DNA from: AP-15 sp036500965
GTDB taxonomy: Bacteria; Pseudomonadota; Alphaproteobacteria; ATCC43930; CGMCC-115725
Reading direction: 5' to 3'
Assembly: GCA_036500965.1 (NCBI GenBank)
Contig: DASYBC010000145.1
Span: forward strand, 1-64,000
DNA: 64,000 bases
Numbering within the stretch: position 1 is the first letter of the stretch; each line of letters begins with the position of its first letter. The notes beneath the pieces are model-generated. The model had not been told where the DNA came from, did not search any database, and was given only the letters and a program-made list of their open reading frames with translations. Shown piece by piece: positions 8,693-17,444 of this stretch. A program made the position numbers and the translations under genes.

Positions 8693-9949
8693 ATGGCCGA
8701 CGCCGGGTGGGGGATGCGCGGGCTCTTGGGGATCGCGGCGCTGCTGCTGCTCGCCTGGCTCTTCAGCGAGGATCGCTTTCACGTGCCGCTGCGGGTGGTC
8801 GCGTCCGGGGTGCTGCTGCAATTTGCCCTTGCCATTCTGTTCATCAAGTTCCGCCCCGCGGCCGCAGCCTTTTTGCTGCTCAATGACGGGGTCGAGGCGT
8901 TGCAAAAAGCGAGCGAAGCCGGGACCAGCTTCGTTTTCGGCTATCTCGGCGGCGGCAGGCCCCCCTTTGTCGAAAGCGACCCAGGCGCCAGCTTCATCCT
9001 CGCGTTTCGCGCCTTGCCGCTGGTGCTGCTGATCAGCGCGCTCGCCACCCTCTTGTTCTACTGGGGTATCCTGCAGCGGCTCGTGCAGGCCTTCGCCTGG
9101 GTGCTGCAGCGCACGATCGGCATCGGCGGCCCGCTCGGCCTCGGCGCCGCGGTGCACATCTTTGTCGGCCATATCGAGGGGCCGCTCTTGATCCGCCCCT
9201 ATCTGTTGCGCCTTCAACGCGGCGAGCTGTTCGCGCTGATGAGCTGCGGCATGGCCGGCATCGCCGGAACGGTGATGGTGCTCTACGCGACACTGCTCGG
9301 GCCGATCATTCCGAACGCGCTCGGCAATGTCCTGATCGCCTCGGTAATCAGCACGCCGGCGGCGCTCGCGGTCTCGGCGCTGATGGTTCCGTTCCGCCCG
9401 GAGCCACGAGGCGAGGCGCGCCTGGAAATCACCGACCCGCCGGTCAGCGCGCTCGACGCCGTGGCCAAGGGGACCCGCGACGGCGTCGTCTTCCTCGCCA
9501 ACATCCTGGCGATGCTGGTGGTTCTGGTAGCGCTTGTCAGCCTGTGCAACGCGACGCTGGCGCTGCTGCCATCCTGGTATGGCGCGCCGATCACGTTGCA
9601 GCGCCTCTTCGCCTATGGCTTCCGGCCGGTCATGTGGCTGATCGGCATTCCGGCCAACGAGACGGCGACCGCCGCCACCTTGATGGGCACCAAGACCGTG
9701 CTCAACGAATTCGTCGCCTATGTCGATCTCGCGAAGCTGCCCCAAGGCGCGCTCGGCGCCCATTCGCGGCTGATCATGACCTACGCGCTGTGCGGCTTCG
9801 CCAATTTCGGCAGCCTCGGCATCCTGATCGGCGGCATGGGTGCGATGGTGCCCGAGCGCCGCCACGAGATCGTCGCGCTGGGGCTGCGCTCGATCCTTTC
9901 CGGCACGATTGCCACCTGCATGAGCGGCGCCGTCGTCGGCCTGCTATAA
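8693..9949 (+). CDS. concentrative nucleoside transporter (CNT/NupC family)
   Basis: A 418-aa inner-membrane protein with many hydrophobic segments. It has the CNT landmarks: GILQRLVQAFAWVLQ in the N-terminal core, a first re-entrant hairpin GHIEGPLLIRPYL, a second hairpin GIPANETATAATLMGTKTVL followed by NEFVAYVDL, and a final TYALCGFANFGSLGI. CNTs import nucleosides with Na+ or H+. The first hairpin normally reads GQTE/GQSE-x-PL; here Gln and Thr are replaced by His and Ile, so specificity may differ. ATG 8693 is taken as start; ATG 8714 is also possible. It converges on mtnA. Confidence 0.88.
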   Translation: MADAGWGMRGLLGIAALLLLAWLFSEDRFHVPLRVVASGVLLQFALAILFIKFRPAAAAFLLLNDGVEALQKASEAGTSFVFGYLGGGRPPFVESDPGASFILAFRALPLVLLISALATLLFYWGILQRLVQAFAWVLQRTIGIGGPLGLGAAVHIFVGHIEGPLLIRPYLLRLQRGELFALMSCGMAGIAGTVMVLYATLLGPIIPNALGNVLIASVISTPAALAVSALMVPFRPEPRGEARLEITDPPVSALDAVAKGTRDGVVFLANILAMLVVLVALVSLCNATLALLPSWYGAPITLQRLFAYGFRPVMWLIGIPANETATAATLMGTKTVLNEFVAYVDLAKLPQGALGAHSRLIMTYALCGFANFGSLGILIGGMGAMVPERRHEIVALGLRSILSGTIATCMSGAVVGLL

Positions 9950-9992
9950 TCGGTCTGCTATAAACAGGGTTGTGGTCCGCCCGAACCAGCAG

Positions 9993-11087
9993 TCATTCGC
10001 GGTGCTCCGGGAACAGCTGAAGCAGCCCCGACCGCGATGCAGGGCAGATGCCGCGCTCGGTGACCAGCGCGGTAACGAGCCGGGCCGGGGTCACGTCGAA
10101 GGCGTAGTTGGCCGCGGGGCTGCCTTCGGGCATCAGGCGGACGGCGAGCCGCCGTCCATCCTCGCTCAATCCCTCGATGTGGGTGACCTCGCGGCTGTCG
10201 CGGCATTCGATCGGGATGTCGGCGCCGCTCTCGATCTCCCAGTCGATCGTCGGCGAGGGCAGCGCGACGTAGAACGGGATGTCATTGTCATGCGCCGCCA
10301 GCGCTTTCAGATATGTCCCGATCTTGTTGGCGACGTCGCCGCCGGCGGTGGTGCGGTCGGTGCCGACAATGCACAGATCGACGAGGCCCTCTCGCATCAA
10401 ATAGCCGCCGGCATTGTCGACGACGACAGTGTGCGCCACTCCGTGCTGGCCGAGTTCCCACGCGGTCAGGCTGGCGCCTTGGTTGCGCGGCCGGGTCTCA
10501 TCGACCCAGACATGCAATGGGATGCCGTCGTCATGAGCGCGATAGACCGGCGCCAGAGCGGTGCCCCAATCAACCGTGGCGAGCCAGCCGGCATTGCAAT
10601 GGGTCAGCACCTCGACGCGCCCGGTCTCATGCTTGCGCCGCCATGCTGCGGCGATCAGCTCCGCGCCGTGCTCGCCGATCGTGCGGTTGATCGCGACATC
10701 CGCTTCGGCAATGGCGCCGGCTTGCGCCATGGCGGCGGCGAACCGGCGCTGCGGCGGCAGGTCGACCAGCGCACGCCGCATTTCACCGAGCGCCCAGCGC
10801 AGATTGACCGCGGTCGGGCGGGTCGCGCCGAGCGTCGTCCCGGCCCGTGCGATGCCGGCGTCGCTCGGGTCGTCGGCCATCGCCAGCGCCACCCCGTACG
10901 CCGCTATTGCCCCAATCAGCGGCGCGCCGCGCACCTGCATCGTGCGGATCGCATGCGCCGCCTCGTCGAGCCTCGTCAGCTGGACGATCGACAGCTCGTG
11001 CGGCAGCCGGGTCTGGTCGATGATCTCGACGGTTCGTCCGTCGTGCGACGGCCACACCGTGCGCATCGGCCGACCGCCGACGTTCAC
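9993..11087 (-). CDS. mtnA: S-methyl-5-thioribose-1-phosphate isomerase
   Basis: A 364-aa aldose-ketose isomerase of the methionine salvage pathway, acting on the product of MtnP. Family motifs are MQVRGAPLIGA near residue 50, HCNAGWLATVDWGTALAPVY near 155, and the catalytic TRPRNQGASLTAWEL and IVGTDRTTAGGDVANKIGTY. I choose GTG 11087 because it lies one base after the mtnP stop, has a GGAG site 9 nt upstream, and gives the expected opening VNVGGRPMRTVW. The ATG at 11066 would drop that opening. It is translationally coupled to mtnP. Confidence 0.94.
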   Translation of the reverse strand: MNVGGRPMRTVWPSHDGRTVEIIDQTRLPHELSIVQLTRLDEAAHAIRTMQVRGAPLIGAIAAYGVALAMADDPSDAGIARAGTTLGATRPTAVNLRWALGEMRRALVDLPPQRRFAAAMAQAGAIAEADVAINRTIGEHGAELIAAAWRRKHETGRVEVLTHCNAGWLATVDWGTALAPVYRAHDDGIPLHVWVDETRPRNQGASLTAWELGQHGVAHTVVVDNAGGYLMREGLVDLCIVGTDRTTAGGDVANKIGTYLKALAAHDNDIPFYVALPSPTIDWEIESGADIPIECRDSREVTHIEGLSEDGRRLAVRLMPEGSPAANYAFDVTPARLVTALVTERGICPASRSGLLQLFPEHRE

Positions 11088-11088
11088 T

Positions 11089-11985
<897 letters not shown>

Positions 11986-11992
11986 CGGCGGC

Positions 11993-12772
11993 TCAGTGGA
12001 TGCGCGACCAGATCTTGCGCTTGGCCGCGTAGAATATGCCGACGGTGACGAACAGGAACAGGAACACCTTTGCGCCCATGATGTGGCGGCTGTCCAGATT
12101 GGGGTGCGAGGCCCAAGTGAGAAAGGTGGCGGCATCATGCGCCATCTGCGGCACGGTTGCCTTGGTCCCGTCGGCATAGGTGACGGCGCCCGCGCTGAGC
12201 GGCGGCGGCATCGCGATCATGTGTCCGGGGAAATACTCGTTGTAATATTTCCCGGAAGGGACCTCGACCCCGGACGGCGCCGGCTTGTAGCCGTTCAGGA
12301 TCGCGTAGACGTAATCGGGGCCGCCCTCGCGCGCCGCGACCAGCATCGATTGGTCGGGCGGCAGCGCGCCGCCATTCGCCGCCCGAGCCGCCTCCTCGTT
12401 GGGAAAGGGTCCCGGGATCGGGTCGGCTGGAAGGCACGGCCGCTGATACATCTGGCCCTTGTCGTTGGGCCCGGCGGCGCATTGGTAGGTGGCGGCCAGC
12501 GCCTTGACCTCGGCCGCGGTGTAGCCGATCGCGGTCAGGTCGCGGAAATAGAGGTGGGTGACCGGGTGGCAGGCCGAGCAGACCTGCTTGTAGACCTGAA
12601 AGCCGCGCTGCAGGGCCGCCGGGTCGTAGGTCCCGAAGACCCCGTCGAATGACCATTGCTGGTGCGGCAATGGCGGCGTCTCCTGGGCGTAGGTCGGCGC
12701 CACGGTCGCCAGCGCGAGCAGCATCGCCAGCGCCGCCGCGAGGCGGACGAGCCGCGACATTTCGAGCGGCAT
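11993..12772 (-). CDS. petC: cytochrome c1, bc1 complex
   Basis: A 259-aa periplasmic haem protein that passes electrons from the Rieske protein to soluble cytochrome c. A signal peptide (LAAALAMLLALATVAPTYAQ) is cleaved near residue 30. The haem site VCSACHP is at residues 64-70, and the axial Met is probably in the MPPPLSAGAV region. A single C-terminal anchor, VFLFLFVTVGIFYAAKRKIW, is followed by basic residues. It follows petB by one base. Petal order is petA relic-petB-petC-mtnP-mtnA. Confidence 0.95.
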   Translation of the reverse strand: MPLEMSRLVRLAAALAMLLALATVAPTYAQETPPLPHQQWSFDGVFGTYDPAALQRGFQVYKQVCSACHPVTHLYFRDLTAIGYTAAEVKALAATYQCAAGPNDKGQMYQRPCLPADPIPGPFPNEEAARAANGGALPPDQSMLVAAREGGPDYVYAILNGYKPAPSGVEVPSGKYYNEYFPGHMIAMPPPLSAGAVTYADGTKATVPQMAHDAATFLTWASHPNLDSRHIMGAKVFLFLFVTVGIFYAAKRKIWSRIH

Positions 12773-12773
12773 C

Positions 12774-14036
12774 TCAGGGCTTCTCCAGCGGCGCGCCGGC
12801 GCGGCCCAGCGGCGACGAACCGCCCGCCAGCACCGGCGTGCCGATGCTCGCCGGCAGCGGACGCGGCCGTTCGAGCTTGCCGATCAGCGGAAACAGCACC
12901 AGGAAATGGAAGAAATAATAAAAGGTCGCGATCCGCCCGATGGTGATGACGATGCCCTCGGGCGGGTGCGCGCCGACCCAGCCGAGCGCCACGACCGCGA
13001 TGACCAAGAGCCAGAACACCCATTTGTAGACCGGCCGGAACCGGGCGCTGCGCACCGGCGAGGTGTCGAGCCAGGGCAGCACGAACAGGATGAAGATCGA
13101 AGCGGCCAGCAGCAGTACCCCGGACAACTTGCTCGGGATCGAGCGCAGGATCGCGTAGAACGGCAGGAAATACCATTCCGGCGTGATCTCGGGCGGCGTC
13201 TGCATCGGGTTGGCCGGAATGGCATTTTGCGGATCGCCGAGAAAGTTCGGCGCGTAGAACACGAAAAAAGCGTAGATTAGCAGAAATACGCTGAGCCCGA
13301 ACAGATCCTTGATCGTGTAATAGGGGTGGAACGGCACCGAATCCTGCGGACCCTTCAGATCGATTCCGAGCGGGTTGTTGGAGCCGAAGCGATGCAGCGC
13401 CACCAGATGCAGCAGCACAACAAACACGATAACGAAGGGCAGCAAGTAGTGCAGCGCGTAGAACCGGTGTAATGTCGGGTCGCCGACATTGTAGCCGCCC
13501 CACAAAAACGTCACGATCGGATGGCCGATCAGCGGCAGCGCCGAAAACAGATTGGTGATGACGGTCGCCGCCCAATAGCTCATCTGGCCCCAGGGCAGCA
13601 CATAACCCATAAAGGCGGTCGCCATCATCAACAACAGGATGACGACGCCGAGCATCCATAAGAACTCGCGGGGCTGCTTGTACGAGCCGTAATAGAGCCC
13701 GCGGAAAATATGGATATAGACGATCGCGAAAAACATCGACGCCCCGTTCTCATGGGCGTAGCGCATCAGCCAGCCGTAGTTGACGTCGCGCATGATGTGC
13801 TGCACCGAGTCGAAGGCCTGCTCCGAGCTCGGGGTATACTGCATCGCCAGAAACACCCCGGTGACGATCATCACCACCAGCATGATCCCGGCAAGCGATC
13901 CGAAATTCCACCAGTAGCTGAGGTTGCGCGGGGTCGGGTAGTCGTAGAGCTCGTGCTCCAGGGTCGCCATAAAGGGCAGGCGATAATCGATCCAGCGGAT
14001 GATCCGGCGGCCGGCGCCGGGACGGGTTTCGGCCAT
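12774..14036 (-). CDS. petB: cytochrome b, bc1 complex
   Basis: A 420-aa polytopic membrane protein with the two haem b sites and both quinone sites of the bc1 complex. Visible features are the N-terminal LSYWWNFGSLAG, the haem His in MRYAHENGASMFF and HLVALHRFGSNNPLG, and the Qo-site PEW motif in ITPEWYFLPFYAILR. About eight membrane helices are apparent. The last 30 residues (LPASIGTPVLAGGSS onwards) are a non-membrane tail. Upstream, 9 nt away, is a petA that has lost its core, so the intact Rieske subunit must come from elsewhere or be absent. Confidence 0.96.
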   Translation of the reverse strand: MAETRPGAGRRIIRWIDYRLPFMATLEHELYDYPTPRNLSYWWNFGSLAGIMLVVMIVTGVFLAMQYTPSSEQAFDSVQHIMRDVNYGWLMRYAHENGASMFFAIVYIHIFRGLYYGSYKQPREFLWMLGVVILLLMMATAFMGYVLPWGQMSYWAATVITNLFSALPLIGHPIVTFLWGGYNVGDPTLHRFYALHYLLPFVIVFVVLLHLVALHRFGSNNPLGIDLKGPQDSVPFHPYYTIKDLFGLSVFLLIYAFFVFYAPNFLGDPQNAIPANPMQTPPEITPEWYFLPFYAILRSIPSKLSGVLLLAASIFILFVLPWLDTSPVRSARFRPVYKWVFWLLVIAVVALGWVGAHPPEGIVITIGRIATFYYFFHFLVLFPLIGKLERPRPLPASIGTPVLAGGSSPLGRAGAPLEKP

Positions 14037-14045
14037 CGCGCTCTC

Positions 14046-14246
14046 CTAGCCGATCGTGATCGTGGTATGGCCGGTGTCGCCGAACCGCACGGCGCGCTTT
14101 AGCCCCGCCTGATCCCGAGTGATGCGCCCGGGCAGATCATAGACCCTGGCGTGCCCGCGACAAACCCGGCCGCCGCCACGGCCGCCATCGCGCCGAATCC
14201 GGCCGTATTGCGGCTCGGCAATGTGCTGGTGCGCCGAATTGGCCAT
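14046..14246 (-). pseudogene. petA: internally deleted Rieske iron-sulfur protein gene (petA relic)
   Basis: A 66-codon frame in the petA position, 9 nt upstream of petB. The first ~19 residues (MANSAHQHIAEPQYGRIRRD) resemble the cytosolic head of bacterial Rieske proteins just before the usual RRDFL. The rest (VCRGHARVYDLPGRITR to the terminal TTITIG) aligns by eye with the last ~45 residues, normally CPCHGSxYDxxGR...DTxIxIG. The membrane anchor, box I (CTHLGC) and much of the fold are gone, about 120 residues. In box II the C and H ligands persist but the disulfide Cys is Gly. The ATG and an AAGAGG site are intact. An in-frame deletion or an assembly fault are both possible. Confidence 0.72.
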
Positions 14247-14322
14247 TGATAACCTCTTCGCTTGCGGGCTCGCTCGCCGGCCGCAGCCGCCGGCGAAGCT
14301 ATACTGTTGAAGAAGGCGAACT

Positions 14323-14892
14323 ATGCGACAGACTGCCGCAGAAATCGGCGGCAAAGCGATGGTTGCGAGCGCCGATCGGATGCATTCGGGCGTGTCGAGA
14401 ACCCGGTCGTCGCCGGTTTCTGCCAAGCCTGGATTGCGCCTCGCCCTCTATGAGCCGGATATTCCGCAGAATACCGGGGCGATGCTGCGGCTGGCCGCCT
14501 GTTTCGGGATTGGCGTCGATGTGATCGAGCCCTGCGGGTTTCTGCTCGACGACCGCCGCCTCAAGCGCGCGGCGCTCGACTACGCGGCCATTTGTCCGAT
14601 CACCCGACACGCCTCGTGGGCGGCCTTCCTCGCCGGCCGGAATCCCCGGTCGCGGCTGGTGCTGATGACGACATCCGGGACGGTGGCGCTGCACCGGTTC
14701 GCCTTCGCCGGCGACGACACGATCCTCTTCGGCCGGGAAAGCGCCGGCGTGCCGCTTGTGGTGCACGAGGCCGCGGCGGCACGAATCGCGATCCCGTTGC
14801 GCCCACCCGCCCGATCGCTCAACGTGGCGCTGGCCGCGGCCATCGCCCTCGCCGAAGCGCTGCGGCAGACCGCCCAGCTGGCCGAGCTATGA
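14323..14892 (+). CDS. trmL: tRNA (cytidine(34)-2'-O)-methyltransferase
   Basis: A SPOUT-fold methyltransferase that modifies the wobble base of tRNA-Leu in other bacteria. The core begins LRLALYEPDIPQNTGAMLRL, the TrmL signature. It continues with PCGFLLDDRRLKRAALDY, the SAM-binding ILFGRESAGVP and the knot motif IPLRPPARSLNVALAAAI. From ATG 14323 it is 189 aa, which leaves about 37 extra N-terminal residues. That start has an AGAAGG site 6 nt upstream, but a later start nearer the core cannot be excluded. Its stop overlaps the hemF start (ATGA). Confidence 0.92.
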   Translation: MRQTAAEIGGKAMVASADRMHSGVSRTRSSPVSAKPGLRLALYEPDIPQNTGAMLRLAACFGIGVDVIEPCGFLLDDRRLKRAALDYAAICPITRHASWAAFLAGRNPRSRLVLMTTSGTVALHRFAFAGDDTILFGRESAGVPLVVHEAAAARIAIPLRPPARSLNVALAAAIALAEALRQTAQLAEL

Positions 14893-15761
14893 GCGCGCCT
14901 CACGCCGGCTTTCCCCCGGATCCGGCCCGCTGCGAGCGCGCCGCCGCCTGGTTCGCGGCGCTGCGCGACCGCATCTGCGCGGAATTCGAGGCGGTCGAGG
15001 ACGAATTTGTCACGGAACGCCCGGCAGCCGGGCCGGCCGGCCGGTTCGAACGCACACGCTGGGAGCGGCCGGGCGGTGGCGGCGGCACCACCGCGATCAT
15101 GCGCGGACGGGTCTTCGAAAAGGTCGGGGTCAATATCTCGGACGTATCGGGCGAATTCTCGCCCGAGTTCCGCAAGGACATCCCCGGCGCCGACCCGGAT
15201 CCGCGCTTTTGGGCCGGCGGCATCTCGCTCGTCGCCCATCTGCGCTCGCCGCTGGTCCCGGCGGTGCATCTCAACACCCGCCATATCGTCACCGGCAAAG
15301 CCTGGTTCGGCGGCGGCAGCGATCTGACGCCGATCTATCCCGACCCGGAGGCGGAAGAGGCGTTTCATGCGGCGCTGGCCGCCGCCTGCGCCGGCTACGA
15401 CCCGGAGTGTCACGCTCGCTTCAAGGCCTGGTGCGACGAATATTTCTTTATCGAGCACCGCGGCGAGGCGCGTGGCGCCGGCGGCATCTTTTTCGACTAT
15501 CTCGACAGCGGCGATTGGGAGCGGGACTTCGCCTTTGTCCGCGCGGTCGGCGAGGCGTTTCTCGGCGTCTACCCAGCGATCGTGCGCCCGCGCATGCGGC
15601 TGCCTTGGACCCCACAGCAGCGCCGCCATCAGCTTGTCCGTCGCGGCCGCTACGTCGAATTCAACCTGCTTTACGACCGCGGCACCCGGTTCGGGCTAAA
15701 GACCGGCGGCAACGTCGAGGCGATCCTGATGTCGCTGCCGCCCGAAGCAGCCTGGCCCTGA
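14889..15761 (+). CDS. hemF: oxygen-dependent coproporphyrinogen III oxidase
   Basis: A 290-aa aerobic haem-pathway enzyme that oxidatively decarboxylates coproporphyrinogen III. Signature stretches are RWERPGGGGGTTAIMRG near residues 55-72, GVNISDVSGEFSPEF near 80 and HLNTRHIVTGKAWFGGGSDLT near 125-145. The C-terminal VEFNLLYDRGTRFGLKTGGN completes the family match. The start is fixed by the ATGA overlap with trmL; a longer frame upstream merely runs through trmL in another phase. Its stop codon sits inside a 13-bp tandem repeat. Confidence 0.96.
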   Translation: MSAPHAGFPPDPARCERAAAWFAALRDRICAEFEAVEDEFVTERPAAGPAGRFERTRWERPGGGGGTTAIMRGRVFEKVGVNISDVSGEFSPEFRKDIPGADPDPRFWAGGISLVAHLRSPLVPAVHLNTRHIVTGKAWFGGGSDLTPIYPDPEAEEAFHAALAAACAGYDPECHARFKAWCDEYFFIEHRGEARGAGGIFFDYLDSGDWERDFAFVRAVGEAFLGVYPAIVRPRMRLPWTPQQRRHQLVRRGRYVEFNLLYDRGTRFGLKTGGNVEAILMSLPPEAAWP

Positions 15762-15808
15762 ATGCTGGTCCTGAATGCTGGCCCTGAATGCTGGCCCTGA
15801 ATGTTGGA
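15757..15808 (+). repeat. 13-bp tandem repeat at the hemF stop codon
   Basis: Four head-to-tail copies of a 13-bp unit, consensus CCTGAATGCTGGC, at 15757, 15770, 15783 and 15796; the last is diverged (TTGGA). The first copy carries the hemF TGA stop. Since 13 is not a multiple of three, each copy places TGA in a different phase, so the array would stop readthrough in all three frames. It looks like slippage of a short terminal stretch. Confidence 0.85.
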
Positions 15809-15844
15809 ACGCCCGAGCCGCGGCCGGCGTTGAGAGCGCTAGCC

Positions 15845-16210
15845 ATGGCTAAAGCAAACCTCGACGATCGCGCCGCGCTGGAGCGGATTTATCCGGCCGA
15901 AGCCTATGCCGCCGACGCGGCGCAGAACGATCTGCCGTCGAGCACGATTCTGAAGGGGGTGCGGGTGCTGTCGGCCCCCGACGCGGCCGGGGAGTTCGAG
16001 CTGGAGCCGGGCAGCCGGCAGGTTGGCGAGGCAGCCGCCGCCCCATTCCTCGAGCCGCACCGGCGCGAGGGCGTTCAGCCCGGCGCGGACCGGCGCGCCG
16101 GCTATGAACAATTCTTGCAGGGCATCATCGAGGCCGCGCGACGGTTCGGCTTCGAGGCGGACCATACCCCCGGTCACGGCGATCCGCGCATTCGCGGCCT
16201 GCGGCAATGA
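15845..16210 (+). CDS. hypothetical protein, 121 aa
   Basis: An open frame from ATG 15845 (MAKANLDDRAALERIYPAEA) with G/C at most third codon positions, as in neighbouring real genes. The C-terminal part (YEQFLQGIIEAARRFGFEAD) is plausibly helical. I recognise no family. A frame on the opposite strand covers the same span but reads like an antisense shadow. The gene could be real, decayed, or spurious; it lies between hemF and the convergent Tim44-domain gene. Confidence 0.35.
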   Translation: MAKANLDDRAALERIYPAEAYAADAAQNDLPSSTILKGVRVLSAPDAAGEFELEPGSRQVGEAAAAPFLEPHRREGVQPGADRRAGYEQFLQGIIEAARRFGFEADHTPGHGDPRIRGLRQ

Positions 16211-16234
16211 CCCACCGGCAATGACCCGCGCCGG

Positions 16235-17272
16235 CTATACCTGCTGGATCGCGGACAGCAGCCAGTCTCCGCCGCGGCGCCGGACAAAGGTCCACACCTC
16301 TTCGGTTTCGATCGGCGTGCGGGGATCCCCGCCGACAACCTCGTCGCGTTCGCCGGGCACGGCTGCGAGGCGCTCGACGTAGTCTATCGCGCGCCAGCGC
16401 AGGTAGGCCGTCGCGTATTGCAGGTCGCGCTCCTCCCAGCTCTCGCTCAGCTCGCCTTTGAGAAGCCGCACATCCGTGACGATGTTGCGCATCCCCTGGC
16501 TGGCGTTGCGGGTCAGCTCCTCGGAGAAATAGCTCAGCATCTCCGGGGTCGTCAGCCGCCGGAGGCGGGCGAGATCGCCAGCGCTCCAAGCCTCCTGGAT
16601 TGCCGCGTGCAGCCGCTGAAACGACTGCAGATCGGCGTCGGCGAGATTGACGTCGCGGCCGCGCGCCACCGGCATCGCCGCGCCAACCGCCCCGCGGCGG
16701 GTCAGCAGGCCGACCCCGCCGCTACGCCAGCCGGGTGATGCCGCACCGCGGCGCAACAGACGCAGCAGAAACCAGACGAGGGCGACGATAGCCACGATCC
16801 ACAAGAGGGTGCCGAACGCCGATCCGGCTCCGCCCCCGGCTCCCCGCGCCGCCGCGCCGTGCCCGAACAGCCACGACCCGAAAATTCCGCCGGCAAGCCC
16901 GGTCAGGAACGGATGGCGCTGAACAAAGCTGCCGCCATAACCCGGATAGCCCGATCTCGGCGCGAAGCCGGGCTGAGCGGCAGGCGGCGGTCGCAAGCTG
17001 CGGTTGAACGGGTGCGCGCCGTTGTTTTCCCAGCTCCGAGAACCCCGGCTGCCAATGCTCGAGGGCCGGCTGCCAAAGGAGGCGCCGGCCCGCGCCTCGG
17101 CGAGCGCCGGCGCCAAGGCAAGGAATGCGCAACAGCACAGTGCGAGCCAGACCCGCCAGCTCAGCCTCGCTCGCGACCCGACCCCTCCACCCGGAACCGC
17201 CGGGCCGCGCGATACGGCAGCATATCGGGCCGGCTTTAGCCGGCCGAAACGGCAGGGCCCGAAGCTTACCAT
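16235..17272 (-). CDS. Tim44-like domain membrane protein
   Basis: A protein of about 345 aa. An N-terminal signal or anchor (WLALCCCAFLALAPALAEARA) leads into a Gly/Pro/Ser/Arg-rich linker. A glycine-rich membrane segment (LTGLAGGIFGSWLFG) and a strong transmembrane helix (TLLWIVAIVALVWFLLRLL) follow. The C-terminal ~150 residues form a Tim44-like domain (LQSFQRLHAAIQEAWSAGD, LSYFSEELTRNAS, EEVWTFVRRRGGDWLLSAIQ). Such bacterial proteins are inner-membrane-associated and of unsettled function. ATG 17272 is one of two close candidates (17287 is the other). It diverges from hsp20. Confidence 0.82.
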   Translation of the reverse strand: MVSFGPCRFGRLKPARYAAVSRGPAVPGGGVGSRARLSWRVWLALCCCAFLALAPALAEARAGASFGSRPSSIGSRGSRSWENNGAHPFNRSLRPPPAAQPGFAPRSGYPGYGGSFVQRHPFLTGLAGGIFGSWLFGHGAAARGAGGGAGSAFGTLLWIVAIVALVWFLLRLLRRGAASPGWRSGGVGLLTRRGAVGAAMPVARGRDVNLADADLQSFQRLHAAIQEAWSAGDLARLRRLTTPEMLSYFSEELTRNASQGMRNIVTDVRLLKGELSESWEERDLQYATAYLRWRAIDYVERLAAVPGERDEVVGGDPRTPIETEEVWTFVRRRGGDWLLSAIQQV

Positions 17273-17334
17273 GCGACCGCTAGGCATTGGGCCGGGCTCG
17301 ATCGCGCGCAGCCCAACGGCCGCGCCGCGGCTTG

Positions 17335-17363
17335 CTTGATTGCGGCGGTTCCCAACCCAAATA
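17335..17363 (+). promoter_or_regulatory. possible heat-shock (RpoH-type) promoter for hsp20
   Basis: CTTGAT at 17335-17340 is followed after about 15-17 nt by a CCCAAATAA block near 17355-17363. This loosely resembles the CTTG / CCCCAT-type spacing of RpoH promoters. It would put transcription start near 17370 and give a ~75-nt leader that just contains the ROSE-like structure. The -10 match is weak. Confidence 0.35.
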
Positions 17364-17400
17364 ACACAGGCAGAAATGTGATCCACGGTTAGGCGCCGCG

Positions 17401-17440
17401 TGCGGGCCAGCCCGTGGTTTCTCGCTCTCCGAGGAGAAAA
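17401..17440 (+). promoter_or_regulatory. ROSE-type RNA thermometer in the hsp20 leader
   Basis: Two adjacent hairpins precede hsp20. The first (17402-17415) is CGGG/CCCG-based. The second pairs TTTCTC (17418-17423) with GAGAAA (17434-17439), then CTC (17425-17427) with GAG (17431-17433), leaving G17424 bulged. The ribosome-binding AGGA (17432-17435) therefore lies opposite TCGCT (17422-17426). This is exactly the conserved U(U/C)GCU-versus-AGGA arrangement with a bulged G known from ROSE elements of alphaproteobacterial small heat-shock genes. At low temperature the ribosome site would be hidden; heating would open it. Confidence 0.75.
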
Positions 17441-17444
17441 CCGG

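Noticed and set aside
8585..9865. N-terminal extension of the VOC protein giving a 711-aa product
   Set aside because: The extra part is antisense to the CNT gene and reads as Arg/His/Gln-rich shadow; the VOC domain begins cleanly at ATG 8584.
15839..16207. A minus-strand 122-aa frame opposite the hypothetical gene
   Set aside because: Codon use and composition look like an antisense shadow; the plus-strand frame has the better third-position pattern, though neither is certain.
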